A stretch of 64,000 nt of DNA from Acidilobus sp. 7A (lineage in GTDB: Archaea; Thermoproteota; Thermoprotei_A; Sulfolobales; Acidilobaceae): NCBI RefSeq assembly GCF_003431325.1, contig NZ_CP010515.1:248001-312000 (forward strand), read 5' to 3'. The position numbers were made by a program, and so were the translations under genes. The notes under the pieces are model-generated. The model worked only from the letters and a program-made list of their open reading frames with translations, ran no database searches and was not told the origin of the DNA. This document shows, piece by piece, positions 9,160-17,810 of the stretch (positions are counted from its first letter, which is position 1; the number at the start of each line of letters is the position of its first letter).

Positions 9160-9172
9160 GCGTATATATAAC
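9160..9172 (-). promoter_or_regulatory. Promoter of the AbrB-PhoU gene
   Basis: The minus strand reads GTTATATATACG, a strong TATA element centred near 9166. The start codon at 9139 falls where transcription should begin. Confidence 0.6.
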
Positions 9173-9252
9173 TTTAACGCTGTTAAAGAAAAATGTATAT
9201 TATTCTAAACGAAAAATCTTTCTTATAAACAAGGGACTGCCTCCCTGCACTC

Positions 9253-9266
9253 AGCTTATATTTTAC
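9253..9266 (+). promoter_or_regulatory. Promoter of the por operon
   Basis: GCTTATATTTTACG is a TATA element; transcription would begin near 9286, leaving a short leader carrying AGGAG before ATG 9307. Confidence 0.55.
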
Positions 9267-9306
9267 GAGGCCCGCAGCAAGAGGGGCGAGGCGCAGGAGC
9301 TTGAAC

Positions 9307-9867
9307 ATGCTTGAGATAAGGTGGCACGGCAGGGGCGGCCAGGGGGCAGTCACAGCCAGTGAAATCATAGCGTCAGCCTCCATAATAGAGGGGAAGTACG
9401 CCCTCGCCTTCCCTGAGTTCGGCGCCGAGAGGAGGGGCGCGCCAGTTAGGGCGTACACGAGGATAACTGACAGCCCTCTCATACCCAGGACGCCAATTGA
9501 GCGCCCTGACGTCGTAGTGGTACTTGACAGGAGCCTGCTCAAGCCTACCTACATAGAGGGCCTCAAGGAGGGCGGCACCCTTGTCGCCAACAGCCCGCTG
9601 AAGCCCGCTGAGCTCCTGGAGAAGCTGGGCCTCGGTGGGGGCAAGTACAGGGCGGCGGCCGTCGACGCGAGCTCAATAGCGATGAAGTGGCTCAGGGCCA
9701 ACATAGTGAACACTGCCATACTGGGTGCTTTTGTAAAGTCTACAGAGCTCGTGAAGTTGGACACCGTTTTAGACGTAATAAGGTCCAGGTTCCACGGTAA
9801 GGTGGCTGAGGCGAACGTGATGGCCGTTAAGGAGGCATATGAGTCCACGCAGCTCTCTTGGGGGTGA
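9307..9867 (+). CDS. porG: 2-oxoacid:ferredoxin oxidoreductase, gamma subunit
   Basis: Gamma subunit of a pyruvate/2-oxoacid:ferredoxin oxidoreductase, 186 residues. The N-terminal RWHGRGGQGAVTASEII is the family hallmark, followed by FPEFGAERRGAPVRAYTRI. It helps bind CoA/TPP and assemble the heterotetramer in the cytoplasm. ATG 9307 has AGGAG eight bases upstream; TTG 9301 is nearer and less well placed. First gene of a four-gene operon gamma-delta-alpha-beta with almost no spacers. Confidence 0.93.
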   Translation: MLEIRWHGRGGQGAVTASEIIASASIIEGKYALAFPEFGAERRGAPVRAYTRITDSPLIPRTPIERPDVVVVLDRSLLKPTYIEGLKEGGTLVANSPLKPAELLEKLGLGGGKYRAAAVDASSIAMKWLRANIVNTAILGAFVKSTELVKLDTVLDVIRSRFHGKVAEANVMAVKEAYESTQLSWG

Positions 9868-9872
9868 GGCAG

Positions 9873-10196
9873 GTGTCGGTGAAGCTCCCAGGATGGAAGG
9901 AGATGACGATTGGAGGGGTCATAACAAACCCCGGCAACAGCCTTGAGTACAAGACGGGCGACTGGAAGGTCCTGATGCCGGTCATAAACCAGGAGAAGTG
10001 CATAAGGTGCAGGATATGCTGGTACGTCTGCCCTGACAGCGCTATACTTGAGCTTGACAAGCCCTACACGACCAAGGCTAAGAGGGTATACAAGATATCC
10101 TACGACGTCAACTATGACTTCTGCAAGGGGTGTGGCATGTGTGCCCAGGAGTGCCCAGTCAAGGCGATTGACATGGTCCCCGTGGAGGTGAGCTGA
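9873..10196 (+). CDS. porD: 2-oxoacid:ferredoxin oxidoreductase, delta subunit (2x4Fe-4S)
   Basis: Small electron-transfer subunit, about 107 residues, with two 4Fe-4S motifs: CIRCRICWYVCP and CKGCGMCAQECP. It passes electrons from the TPP site to external ferredoxin. GTG 9873 follows GGGGTGAGG, which includes the stop codon of the gamma gene; earlier GTG/TTG codons would lie inside that site. The N-terminal part (WKEMTIGGVI) is typical for PorD. Confidence 0.93.
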   Translation: MSVKLPGWKEMTIGGVITNPGNSLEYKTGDWKVLMPVINQEKCIRCRICWYVCPDSAILELDKPYTTKAKRVYKISYDVNYDFCKGCGMCAQECPVKAIDMVPVEVS

Positions 10197-10197
10197 G

Positions 10198-11397
10198 GTG
10201 GAGGCAGCGCAGGAGGTTAAGTCGAAGAGGCCCATACCGCTTAGCACTAACTACGCAGTGGCTCACGCTGCAAAGGACCTAGATGTCGACGTGGTGGCAG
10301 CCTACCCAATCACGCCCCAGACAACTGTGGTCGAGAAGCTCTCGGAGTTTGTGGCAAATGGTGAGCTCGACGCTGAGTTCATACACGTCGAGAGCGAGCA
10401 CAGCGCCCTCAGCGCGACCCTGGCAGCGTCACTGACGGGCGCGAGGGCCTTCACTGCGACTGCGAGCCAGGGCCTGGCCCTCATGCACGAGATGCTGCAC
10501 GTGGCCTCGGGCCTCAGGGCACCGATAGTCATGAGCGTGGCAATGAGGGCCCTGAGCGCCCCCATAAGCATCTGGAACGACCAGACGGACCTCTTCAACG
10601 CCAGGGACACGGGCTGGATAATCTACTTCGTCCACACGGCCCAGGAGGCGTATGACACAGTAATACAGGCCTACAGGCTTGCTGAGGACAGGGGCGTTAT
10701 GCTGCCTGTCATGGTCGGCTATGATGGCTACGTGATGAGCCACACGACGGAGCCGGTGGTGGTTGAGGACAGGGCCAGCGTCCTCAAGTTCGCGCCCAAG
10801 AGGCCGTACCCCTACAGGCTTGACCCCGACAAGCCCGTTACGATTGGGCCCATAGTGCCGCCCGAGTACTACTATGAATTAAAGTACCAGCAGGTGAAGG
10901 CCATGGAGGGCGTCCCCGAGAAGGCCGAGGACGTAGATAGGGAGTTCCAGAAGGCCTTCGGCCGCGGCTACGGCATAATGGAGTGCTACATGTGCGAGGG
11001 GGCCGATGCCCTCATAGTTGCAAACGCCAGCTACGCAGCCACGCTCAAGAGCGTCCTGCCGGACGCCTGGAGGGAGGGCCTGAAGGTCGGCCTCCTGAGG
11101 CTCAGGCTCTACAGGCCGTTCCCAGCCAAGCACTTCGTGAACTACACCTCGAACGTCAAGAGCGTCCTGGTGATAGACAGAGCCATAAGCTACGGCGCCC
11201 CGTACCAGGGGCCACTCGCCAACGAGATAGCTGGCCTCAAGGTAAGGGAGGACCTGGGCTTCAACCTGACTAGCGTCGTTGCCGGCATAGGGCAGAGGGC
11301 TATGGAGCCTGAGGACTTCTTGGCCCTGGCCCGCCTCGCGTGGGAGGCGAGGACCAGGAAGTATCCTGAGACCATATTCTACGGGGTGAGGGAGTGA
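10198..11397 (+). CDS. porA: 2-oxoacid:ferredoxin oxidoreductase, alpha subunit
   Basis: Alpha subunit, 399 residues, with the pyrimidine-binding TPP domain (AAYPITPQTTVVEKL near residue 40), SEHSALSATLAAS, and a C-terminal domain II. The length and FNARDTGWI segment fit pyruvate or 2-oxoisovalerate oxidoreductase. GTG 10198 begins one base after the delta stop. Which oxoacid is used cannot be settled from sequence alone. Confidence 0.93.
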   Translation: MEAAQEVKSKRPIPLSTNYAVAHAAKDLDVDVVAAYPITPQTTVVEKLSEFVANGELDAEFIHVESEHSALSATLAASLTGARAFTATASQGLALMHEMLHVASGLRAPIVMSVAMRALSAPISIWNDQTDLFNARDTGWIIYFVHTAQEAYDTVIQAYRLAEDRGVMLPVMVGYDGYVMSHTTEPVVVEDRASVLKFAPKRPYPYRLDPDKPVTIGPIVPPEYYYELKYQQVKAMEGVPEKAEDVDREFQKAFGRGYGIMECYMCEGADALIVANASYAATLKSVLPDAWREGLKVGLLRLRLYRPFPAKHFVNYTSNVKSVLVIDRAISYGAPYQGPLANEIAGLKVREDLGFNLTSVVAGIGQRAMEPEDFLALARLAWEARTRKYPETIFYGVRE

Positions 11398-12368
11398 TGG
11401 CACAGCAGGCGGGCAAGTCGCTCAGGATAAAGAGCCTGTTCGACCTGCCCAGGGAGGAGCTCTTCATAAGCGGCCACGGCCTCTGCGCAGGCTGCACGGC
11501 TGGGACAATAATGAGGATGCTGACCAAGGTAGCCGGCAAGGACACGATAATAGTCAACGCCACGGGCTGCGTCGAGGTAGCAACAACCAGGTACCCGTAC
11601 TCCAACTGGCTGGTGCCGTGGTTCCACTCAGCCTTCGAGAACGCAGGGGCCAGCGCCAGCGGCATAGCCAGGACCATAGAGGTCCTGAAGAGGAAGGGTG
11701 TAATACCAAAGGACAAGCAGGCGAAGGTTGTAGTAGTAGCGGGCGACGGCGGCACTGTTGACATAGGCCTCCAGAGCCTAAGCGGCATGCTCGAGAGGCG
11801 CGACCCCGTAATGTACGTGCTCTACGACAACGAGGCATACATGAACACAGGCATACAGAGGAGCGGCGCCACGCCGTTCCACGCGTGGACCACCACGACG
11901 CCGGCAGGCAAGGTCTGGAGGGGCGAGTGGAGGACGAAGAAGGACATAGCTATGATAGTTGCGGCGCACAGGATACCTTACGTCGCCACAGCTAACCCCG
12001 CCTACCCGCAGGACATGATAAACAAGTTCGCCAGGGGCCTCGAGGTCCTTGACGAGGGGCCGTCATTCATACACGTCCTCATGGCGTGCACCACTGGCTG
12101 GAGGTTTGACCCAGCCCTCGGCATAACCATATCAAGGCTTGCAACGGAGACCGGCGTGTTCCCGCTCTACGAGATAGACCACGGCAACTTCAGGGTCACC
12201 TTCCCGGTAGCCAAGAGGAAGCCCGTCTCGGAGTACCTCAAGCTGCAGGGCAGGTTCGCCCACCTGACGCCTGCTGAGATAGAGGAGATACAGAAGCTCG
12301 TAAACGAGAGGGTGGCAGAGATAAACAAGCTTGCGGGCAAGGAGGTCATAGGCCCCGTAGCCAAGTAG
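11397..12368 (+). CDS. porB: 2-oxoacid:ferredoxin oxidoreductase, beta subunit
   Basis: TPP-binding beta subunit, 323 residues. CAGC near the N-terminus plus a later Cys supply the proximal 4Fe-4S cluster, and the TPP-Mg motif GDGGTVDIG...NEAYMNTG is intact. ATG 11397 overlaps the alpha stop (TGATG), indicating coupled translation. The operon makes acetyl-CoA or branched acyl-CoA plus reduced ferredoxin. Confidence 0.93.
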   Translation: MAQQAGKSLRIKSLFDLPREELFISGHGLCAGCTAGTIMRMLTKVAGKDTIIVNATGCVEVATTRYPYSNWLVPWFHSAFENAGASASGIARTIEVLKRKGVIPKDKQAKVVVVAGDGGTVDIGLQSLSGMLERRDPVMYVLYDNEAYMNTGIQRSGATPFHAWTTTTPAGKVWRGEWRTKKDIAMIVAAHRIPYVATANPAYPQDMINKFARGLEVLDEGPSFIHVLMACTTGWRFDPALGITISRLATETGVFPLYEIDHGNFRVTFPVAKRKPVSEYLKLQGRFAHLTPAEIEEIQKLVNERVAEINKLAGKEVIGPVAK

Positions 12369-12399
12369 CCTTCTTTATACATATCTGTATCCAACTAAT

Positions 12400-12416
12400 C
12401 ACGTCCTTTTTTCCTG
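12400..12416 (+). terminator. Probable terminator of the por operon
   Basis: A six-T run (CGTCCTTTTTTCC) about 40 bases after the porB stop fits the oligo-T termination signals used in archaea. No stable hairpin is seen. Confidence 0.35.
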
Positions 12417-12468
12417 AAACGTTTAAATAGTGGTCCTACCGTAACGCGGGCTGAGGCGACCCACCTTT

Positions 12469-14373
12469 GTGGTGGAGAGGGAGCCCGGCCCTGAGTCCGG
12501 GCAAGGGAGCCCTGACGGTCAGTCCGGCGGGGGTAGCCGCGGCTTTGTATCGCGGTCTCCCCCAGGTCATCTTGTAGAGTCCGACCTAAAGCTGAGCAGG
12601 TCGCTCGGCTTCTGGCACTACGTCGGCTTAAACATTGGTGCCATCATAGGAGCCGGCTGGCTCCTGGCACCTCTGGGCGCAGCCGCCTTCGCTGGTCCGC
12701 TCTCCATAGCCTCCTGGCTCGTAGCAGCCGTCCTGGTGATCTTCATGGCGCTTGCCTACGCCTACCTCGCGGGCTTAGCGCCCAGGACAGGCGGCGTGGT
12801 CAGGTACCCCCAGATGGCCCACGGAGACCTGGCTGGCTTCGTCACCGGCGTCCTCTACCTGCTCTCCATATCATCACTTATGCCGGCCGAGGCCATAGCT
12901 GTCGTCAGCTACGCAAGCTACTACGTTCCTGGCCTCGTGACCAGGGCAACTGTGCTGGGCCAGCCCGTCACTGTGGTCACATGGAAGGGCATGCTGCTGG
13001 CCCTGGCCATAGTTGCGCTCGTGTTCCTCATCAACTACTTCGGAGTTAAGTTAGTTGGTAATGTGAGCCTGGGCCTCATGATCTGGAAGGTGATAGTGCC
13101 GCTCGTTGCAATCGTCGCACTGTTCGCCCTCGCCTTCAACCCCCATAACCTAACCCTCCAGGGCCCGACCCAGGCGTCCTCCATGGGCCTCACCGGGGCG
13201 GCCGCCGTCCTGATGGCCATACCGCTCGCGGGCATAGCCTACGCGATGCTGGGCTTCAGGCAGGCCGTCGACTACGGCGGCGAGGGCAGGAGCTCCTCCA
13301 GGGACGTCCCACTGGCAGTGATAACCTCAGTCCTCATAGCTTCAATAATCTTCATCCTGCTCCAGGTGGCCTTCATAGGCGGCCTCAGGTGGTCTGCCAT
13401 AACCGTCGGCTCGCCTAGCGACGCAGCCCCGCTAACCCCTGGCAACTGGAGCGGGCTGGCGACCTCCAACATAGCCTCAGCCCCGCTGGCCAGCGAGCTA
13501 GCCCTAGCTGGGCTCGGGGCCCTGAGCGTGCTGATGATAATAGACGCCTGGGTGTCGCCTCTGGGCAACTCCATAATACAGATGGGCAACCTGGCCAGGA
13601 TAGTTTATGGCATAGCCGCAAACGGCCACCTGCCCTCCAGGCTGACCTCGCTCAACAGGTACGCCGTGCCGGGCCTGGGCCTCCTAGTGGCCCTAGCCCT
13701 AGGGCTCGCCTTCATGGTCCCGCTGCCCAGCTGGTACGCCATAGGTGGCTACGCCGTGCTCACCACGCTGATGACCTACGTGACGGGCGGCACGGCGCTC
13801 GGGGCCTTCTCAAGGAGAGGCCGCGCGGTCTTCAAGGTAGTTGGTGCCCTGGGGGCCATGGCGGCGGCGCTGCTGGCCTACTGGGCCGGCATGACCCTCA
13901 TGATACCCGTCTTCATGACGTTCATCTCAGGCGTAGCGGCCTACCTAGTGATAAGGGGCGTTACCGGCCAGAGGAGCCTGCTGAGCATCGGGATCCCCTA
14001 CGCGGCCGTCATCGCCTTCGTTGACTACATGCTGGCTGTTAACGTCTTCTACCCCATCAGCTCAGGGTTAACGACCTCAGCCCATGAGGTGACCGCCCTG
14101 GTAACCATCTCGCTGGCGCTCTCGGCCGCCGAGACCGCTGTAGCGCTGGTCTCCTATGCCTTGGTCGGCGGGCCTGAGGAAAGGAAGGCCGTGAGGTCTG
14201 GCGCCTGGTTCGTGACCCTGGCGTTCCTGATATTCCTGATAGACGTGATTGGCCCGTACGGGCTGTCCTCAGTCTACGGGGGCAGCCCGCTCCTGCCCTT
14301 CCCCTACGACCTGGTCACCGTGGCGGCTGGCGCTGTGACCCTTTACGTGGTGGCGGTCCTCACGGCGCCTTAG
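12469..14373 (+). CDS. APC-superfamily amino acid permease
   Basis: Integral membrane transporter, 634 residues, with a 40-residue Gly/Ser/Pro-rich cytosolic N-terminus and then 12 or more hydrophobic helices. The first helix carries NIGAIIGAGWLLAP, the unwound substrate-binding stretch of APC permeases. The C-terminus has extra helices compared with 450-500-residue relatives. GTG 12469 (or GTG 12472) lies about 45 bases downstream of a TATA box, GTTTAAATAG at 12421-12430. It stands alone; the amino acid substrate is unknown. Confidence 0.85.
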   Translation: MVEREPGPESGQGSPDGQSGGGSRGFVSRSPPGHLVESDLKLSRSLGFWHYVGLNIGAIIGAGWLLAPLGAAAFAGPLSIASWLVAAVLVIFMALAYAYLAGLAPRTGGVVRYPQMAHGDLAGFVTGVLYLLSISSLMPAEAIAVVSYASYYVPGLVTRATVLGQPVTVVTWKGMLLALAIVALVFLINYFGVKLVGNVSLGLMIWKVIVPLVAIVALFALAFNPHNLTLQGPTQASSMGLTGAAAVLMAIPLAGIAYAMLGFRQAVDYGGEGRSSSRDVPLAVITSVLIASIIFILLQVAFIGGLRWSAITVGSPSDAAPLTPGNWSGLATSNIASAPLASELALAGLGALSVLMIIDAWVSPLGNSIIQMGNLARIVYGIAANGHLPSRLTSLNRYAVPGLGLLVALALGLAFMVPLPSWYAIGGYAVLTTLMTYVTGGTALGAFSRRGRAVFKVVGALGAMAAALLAYWAGMTLMIPVFMTFISGVAAYLVIRGVTGQRSLLSIGIPYAAVIAFVDYMLAVNVFYPISSGLTTSAHEVTALVTISLALSAAETAVALVSYALVGGPEERKAVRSGAWFVTLAFLIFLIDVIGPYGLSSVYGGSPLLPFPYDLVTVAAGAVTLYVVAVLTAP

Positions 14374-14445
14374 AGTTCCCATAGAACACACCTTCATGTT
14401 TTTCTTGTGTTGACCTCTGCCATAGGCCTTCGTCACAGGAGGTGG

Positions 14446-14550
14446 TGGGCCCGGGGGGATTTGAACCCCCGACCACAGGGACCCGAGTCGGGCGCCATGT
14501 CACCTCGGCACTGGCGTACCCCGCATCCTGCCAGGCTGGACTACGGGCCC
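14446..14550 (-). tRNA. tRNA-Pro(CGG) with a non-canonical intron
   Basis: Minus strand. Acceptor arms GGGCCCG/CGGGCCC, D stem GTCC/GGAT, T arm GGGGG-TTCAAAT-CCCCC, discriminator A and encoded CCA after it. The anticodon stem CGGGG/CCCTG and loop CTCGGGT only form if about 31 bases are removed right after position 31. These begin TACGCCAGTG and end GCGCCCGA and fold as a CGCCA/TGGCG hairpin. The loop then shows anticodon CGG. The spliced length of 74 is normal. Most archaeal introns lie at 37/38; this one is at about 31/32. Exact splice sites are uncertain by a base or two. Confidence 0.88.
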
Positions 14551-14589
14551 ACCAAGGGAGGAGCAGCTGGCCAACATATTTAAGCCTTG

Positions 14590-14800
14590 AGGGGTTCAGC
14601 TCTCACAAGTTCACGTGATACGTTTTCATCGCCTCACCCTTATTTCCCGCGCCCCGCTCGGGTTTCATCGGGCCCGGGGCGCTCAGGGTTACCCCAGGGG
14701 CCCCACATCTTGAGCGTCCTGCTACATACCTCCTGTAGATGTTGACTATAGCGATGACGTCCCCTATCTGCCTCAAAGCCGCACCTTGCTGACATCTCGC
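14590..14800 (-). pseudogene. tnpB C-terminal pseudogene
   Basis: The minus strand encodes the end of a TnpB nuclease: the zinc-finger/RuvC-III stretch RCGFEADR, then after a one-base shift DVIAIVNIYRRYVAG, SRCGAPGVTLSAPGP and VNFVRAEP. The shift lies in a G run near 14772, and bases upstream are scrambled. A homologous fragment is at 43545-43765. The nuclease core is absent, so no activity is expected. Confidence 0.7.
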
Positions 14801-14821
14801 GTTTTGTGCTGTCTTCCCACT

Positions 14822-14989
14822 TTACCTTGAAATAAGGCTTCCAATACTCCCTCCAGACCCCTCGGCAAGCTCGGAGAGGCTCGCGGCCGCTGCCAGAAGC
14901 GCCTTCAACTTCCCCTCGTCAGGCCTCTCGCTGCCCATTACCTTGGTCAGCGTGTAGAGCTTCACAACTAACTCCGCGTAATCCTTCAC
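14822..14989 (-). CDS. Small hypothetical protein or gene fragment
   Basis: A 55-codon frame, GTG 14989 to TAA 14822, reads VKDYAELVVKLYTLTKVMG and ends in an Ala/Gly/Ser-rich helix-like tail. Composition looks like protein. It lies directly downstream of repeat copy R1 (same strand sense as that repeat's promoter), so it may be the 3' part of a gene whose 5' region is in the repeat. Family not recognised. Confidence 0.35.
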   Translation of the reverse strand: MKDYAELVVKLYTLTKVMGSERPDEGKLKALLAAAASLSELAEGSGGSIGSLISR

Positions 14990-15008
14990 GTCTGACCTGT
15001 GGCAGAGG

Positions 15009-15297
15009 GTGTTTACCCGTGGCGTACTTTTCCTTACTTTTAATCTAGTTCCGCCGCGGGCACCCCTCTTAAGGGATCACACGCGGTCACCCTTAAGTCA
15101 CTGGGGCTTGTCGAGGGAAACGCCGCTACCCTCCCGTCCACTTTTATCACTCCCACCCTCGTTGAGCAGCGCCCGTCATCAGGTGGGGGGTCACCAATGA
15201 AAGCTGCCTCGGTAATGCTATATAAAAGTAACTTGTCAAAACAATATTTAGAAGTAATTAAAAATAACTAGTAGTTATGTAGAGGCGTTACAGTCTC
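15009..15297 (-). repeat. 289-bp repeat, copy R1 (inverted relative to R2)
   Basis: Nearly identical, in reverse orientation, to 29234-29521. Shared landmarks read on the minus strand: CATAACTACTAGTTATTTTT, a TATA box TTTTATATAG, GGTGACCCCCCACCTGATGA, GTGATAAAAGT, AAGCCCCAG and CGCCACGGGTAAACAC. Differences are scattered substitutions and two single-base indels. Contains a promoter and a short leader; a GTG with GGGTGGGA in front opens a 37-codon frame in this copy. No transposase or clear terminal repeats. Confidence 0.85.
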
Positions 15298-15360
15298 CTC
15301 GACAGGGTTCTCCAGTGTCCTCCCCACGTCAGCCTCTAAGTGGACGATAGCGTAGATGCT

Positions 15361-15495
15361 GACAATAGAGCTCATGCCTCTGGGCCTCATTCATCACAGC
15401 TGTGACCCTGATGAGACGAAGGGGGAGCCGTGGGTCTGGGCTGCCCTGAGGGGCGGAGCCCCGTGATATGGGCCCCCATGAAAGGGGCCCTGAGG
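15361..15495 (+). other. Structured GC-rich remnant, possibly another tnpB 3' end
   Basis: The gap 15298-15546 holds no gene. Within it the plus strand reads DPDETKGEPWVWAALRGGAP then stop, running into two hairpins: GGGGCGGAGCCCC (15450-15462) and GGGCCCCCATGAAAGGGGCCC split around a seven-base loop (15470-15490). The look is that of a TnpB tail over its guide-RNA scaffold, but no conserved TnpB motif is left, so this is a guess. Confidence 0.3.
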
Positions 15496-15546
15496 GCCGC
15501 GAGGCCAAGGCGGAGGCCCAATAAATGATATCGAGCCCTATGAAAC

Positions 15547-17043
15547 CTAAACCCCCTGGACCAGCTTTGAGCTTACCATAGGGAACGGCAGCGCCTCCTT
15601 TATGCTGTTGACGCCAACTAACATCATTACCAGCCTGTCTATGCCGACGCCCAGGCCGCCCGTTGGTGGCATGCCGTAGCTGAGGGCCCTCACGAAGTCA
15701 ACGTCGTATGGGTGGGCCTCAAGGTCGCCCCTCTTCCTCATCTCCTGCTCCTCCTTGAACAGCTTGTCCTGTAGGACCGGGTCGTTAAGCTCGCTGTATG
15801 CGTTGGCGAGCTCGACTCCCGCCACGTAGAGCTCAAACCTCTCCACGAGCCCAGGCTTTGACCTGTGGGGCTTGCAGAGTGGCGTCGTCTCAATGGGGTA
15901 GTCGAGCACGAACGTCGGCTGTATAAGCTTAGGTGTGACGAGCTTGTCGAAGAGCTTCTCTATCATCAGCCCCCTCGAGTAGACTCCTCCCCTCGGCACC
16001 AGGCCCAGCTGGTCAAGCATGTGCTTCATCTCGTCGTCACTGACGGAGTCTAAGCTCTTACCTATGGCCTCGGAGAGCAGGTCAAACATGGTGGCCCTCC
16101 TGAACCTCTGGCCAACGTCGACCTCGGCGACGCTGCCGTCTGGCATGGGTATCTTTAGCTTGGTGGTGCCCAGGACCCTCTGGGCCACAGCCCTTATCAT
16201 GTCCTCCGTCAGGTCCATGATGTCGTTGTAGTCAGCGTAGGCCCAGTAGAGCTCCATCATGGTGAACTCAGGGTTGTGGGTCACGTCTATGTCCTCGTTC
16301 CTGAAGACCTTGCCTATCTCGAAGACCTTGTCAAAGCCCCCGACTATGAACCTCTTAAGGTAGAGCTCGAGCGATATCCTGAGGTACCAGTCCTCGTCAA
16401 GGGCGTTGACGTGCGTCATAAAGGGCCTTGCCAGGGCCCCGCCGTAGACCGGCTGAAGGACGGGCGTCTCGACCTCGACGAAGCCCCTTGAGTACAGGTA
16501 CTGCCTTATCTCCCTTATGGTGTTGAACCTTATCTCCATGGCCCTTCTGGCCTGGTCGTTGTAGAGGAAGTCCACGTACCTGTGGGCGTACCTGAACTCA
16601 GGCGTCAGCTTTGTCCAGTCCGGGGGCTCTATGAGGGCCTTGGCGAGCAGCTGGTAGTCCTTGACCAGCAGGGACAGCTCGCCCTTCATGGTGTAGAACA
16701 GGTCGCCCGTGACCCCTATTATGTCGCCCCTGCCGACGAAGTGCAGGAAGTCATCATACCTGTCGCCGAGCTCGTTAACTCTGAGGTAGAGCTGAAGCCT
16801 CTCCCCCTCGTCGAAGATGTCAACAAACGACGCCTTGCCGTGCCTCCTTATGTTGGCGACCCTGCCCGCGGTTGACACGCCAGCCACGAAGGGCTCGTGG
16901 GGCTTGTCCGGCCTTGATGCCGCCAGCTCCCTTATCTGCCTGATCGTGTGCGTTACGGGGAACTTGTGGGGGTAGGGGTTTATGCCCCTGGCCTTGAGCT
17001 CGTCAAGCAGCTTGAGCCTCTCCTTGTCCCACTCCACGCTCAA
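15547..17043 (-). CDS. lysS: Lysyl-tRNA synthetase, class II
   Basis: Charges tRNA-Lys, 498 residues. An N-terminal OB-fold (about 60-160) precedes the class II catalytic core. Motif 2 region [17 protein letters not shown] and motif 3 [16 protein letters not shown] are intact. TTG 17043 has a modest leader. Many archaea use the unrelated class I enzyme, so the class II form is worth noting, though it is known from other crenarchaea. Upstream lies a degenerate IS scar rather than another gene of an operon. Confidence 0.95.
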   Translation of the reverse strand: MSVEWDKERLKLLDELKARGINPYPHKFPVTHTIRQIRELAASRPDKPHEPFVAGVSTAGRVANIRRHGKASFVDIFDEGERLQLYLRVNELGDRYDDFLHFVGRGDIIGVTGDLFYTMKGELSLLVKDYQLLAKALIEPPDWTKLTPEFRYAHRYVDFLYNDQARRAMEIRFNTIREIRQYLYSRGFVEVETPVLQPVYGGALARPFMTHVNALDEDWYLRISLELYLKRFIVGGFDKVFEIGKVFRNEDIDVTHNPEFTMMELYWAYADYNDIMDLTEDMIRAVAQRVLGTTKLKIPMPDGSVAEVDVGQRFRRATMFDLLSEAIGKSLDSVSDDEMKHMLDQLGLVPRGGVYSRGLMIEKLFDKLVTPKLIQPTFVLDYPIETTPLCKPHRSKPGLVERFELYVAGVELANAYSELNDPVLQDKLFKEEQEMRKRGDLEAHPYDVDFVRALSYGMPPTGGLGVGIDRLVMMLVGVNSIKEALPFPMVSSKLVQGV

Positions 17044-17086
17044 GATCGCTGCCCACTGAGCTATACCTTGGGCTAACTTTTAAAGC

Positions 17087-17120
17087 TGGCCCCCTCCCTG
17101 CCCTGAAGGGTTAAGGCTTT
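17087..17120 (-). mobile_element. Degenerate IS200/IS605 right-end scar
   Basis: Minus strand CCTTAACCCTTCAGGGCAGGGAGGGGGCCAGC resembles the shared right end (CCCTTCAGGGC hairpin, GGGAGG) with several mismatches. It fills the space between the CbiX-like stop and the lysS start. Confidence 0.35.
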
Positions 17121-17702
17121 TCAAATGTTAAGGCCTCTGGCCACCTCCTTAAGCCACTCTGAGATCTCCAGCGCCGCCACCTCGGCGAGGGTACCCAGGG
17201 CCCTCGAGCCGCAGGCCTTGGCCGCCTCCTCGGCCTCAGAGGCTATCCTGCCTGGCAGGAGGGCCAGCGGGGCTATGCAGTCTGCGCACCCATCCATTAC
17301 CACGTTAAGCCCCTGGAGGGTCAGCACAGCTGCTATCCTGCCCACGTCGTCCAGCTGCTCCTCGAGGTGCCTCTTGGCGGGCCAGAAGTAGAGCCTGACG
17401 CTCGTGCACCCGGCCTCCCGGGCTGCCCTTGCAATGGCTGCTGCCGTGAGCTCCGTCGGTATGTGACCGACCCACCTGGCGCCCGCGGAGGCGGCCGCAG
17501 CCATGATCTCCCTGGCGTGGCCCCCACCCATTGGCATCAGTAAGGCCACGGCGTCGCCCGAGCCCAGCCTGAGGGAGCCCACCTCTGATACCTTAACTAG
17601 AGCCGCGCCCCTAAAGTGGGCCGCCAGCTCCTTAAGCTTAGAGTCGTCCCCTCCCGGGTCGTGGTAAACTAGGTACAGCAAAAGGACCTCTCCCGCGGCC
17701 AT
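17121..17702 (-). CDS. CbiX-like protein, possible sirohydrochlorin chelatase
   Basis: About 193 residues from ATG 17702. The layout is CbiX-like: an early beta strand (LLLYLVYHDPGG), a middle GGGHAREI that could be the metal-handling His loop, an alternating alpha/beta pattern, and IAPLALLPGRI near the end. Sirohydrochlorin ferro/cobaltochelatases of this family insert metal in siroheme or cobalamin synthesis, and the gene is divergent from hemA, which fits. But the classic GHGSR is not present, so the assignment is tentative; HemD is an alternative. ATG 17702 is chosen from TATA (AGTATATACCG at 17730-17740); a longer open frame would start upstream of transcription. Confidence 0.45.
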   Translation of the reverse strand: MAAGEVLLLYLVYHDPGGDDSKLKELAAHFRGAALVKVSEVGSLRLGSGDAVALLMPMGGGHAREIMAAAASAGARWVGHIPTELTAAAIARAAREAGCTSVRLYFWPAKRHLEEQLDDVGRIAAVLTLQGLNVVMDGCADCIAPLALLPGRIASEAEEAAKACGSRALGTLAEVAALEISEWLKEVARGLNI

Positions 17703-17810
17703 ATGTGTTTCATACAAAAATAAATCGGTATATACTAGCTTAGTTTGAGTGGCGCTGAACATAGGCAACGCCTCTAATAGTGCTAAGGCGCCCTAGGGCC
17801 GGCGCTGCCC

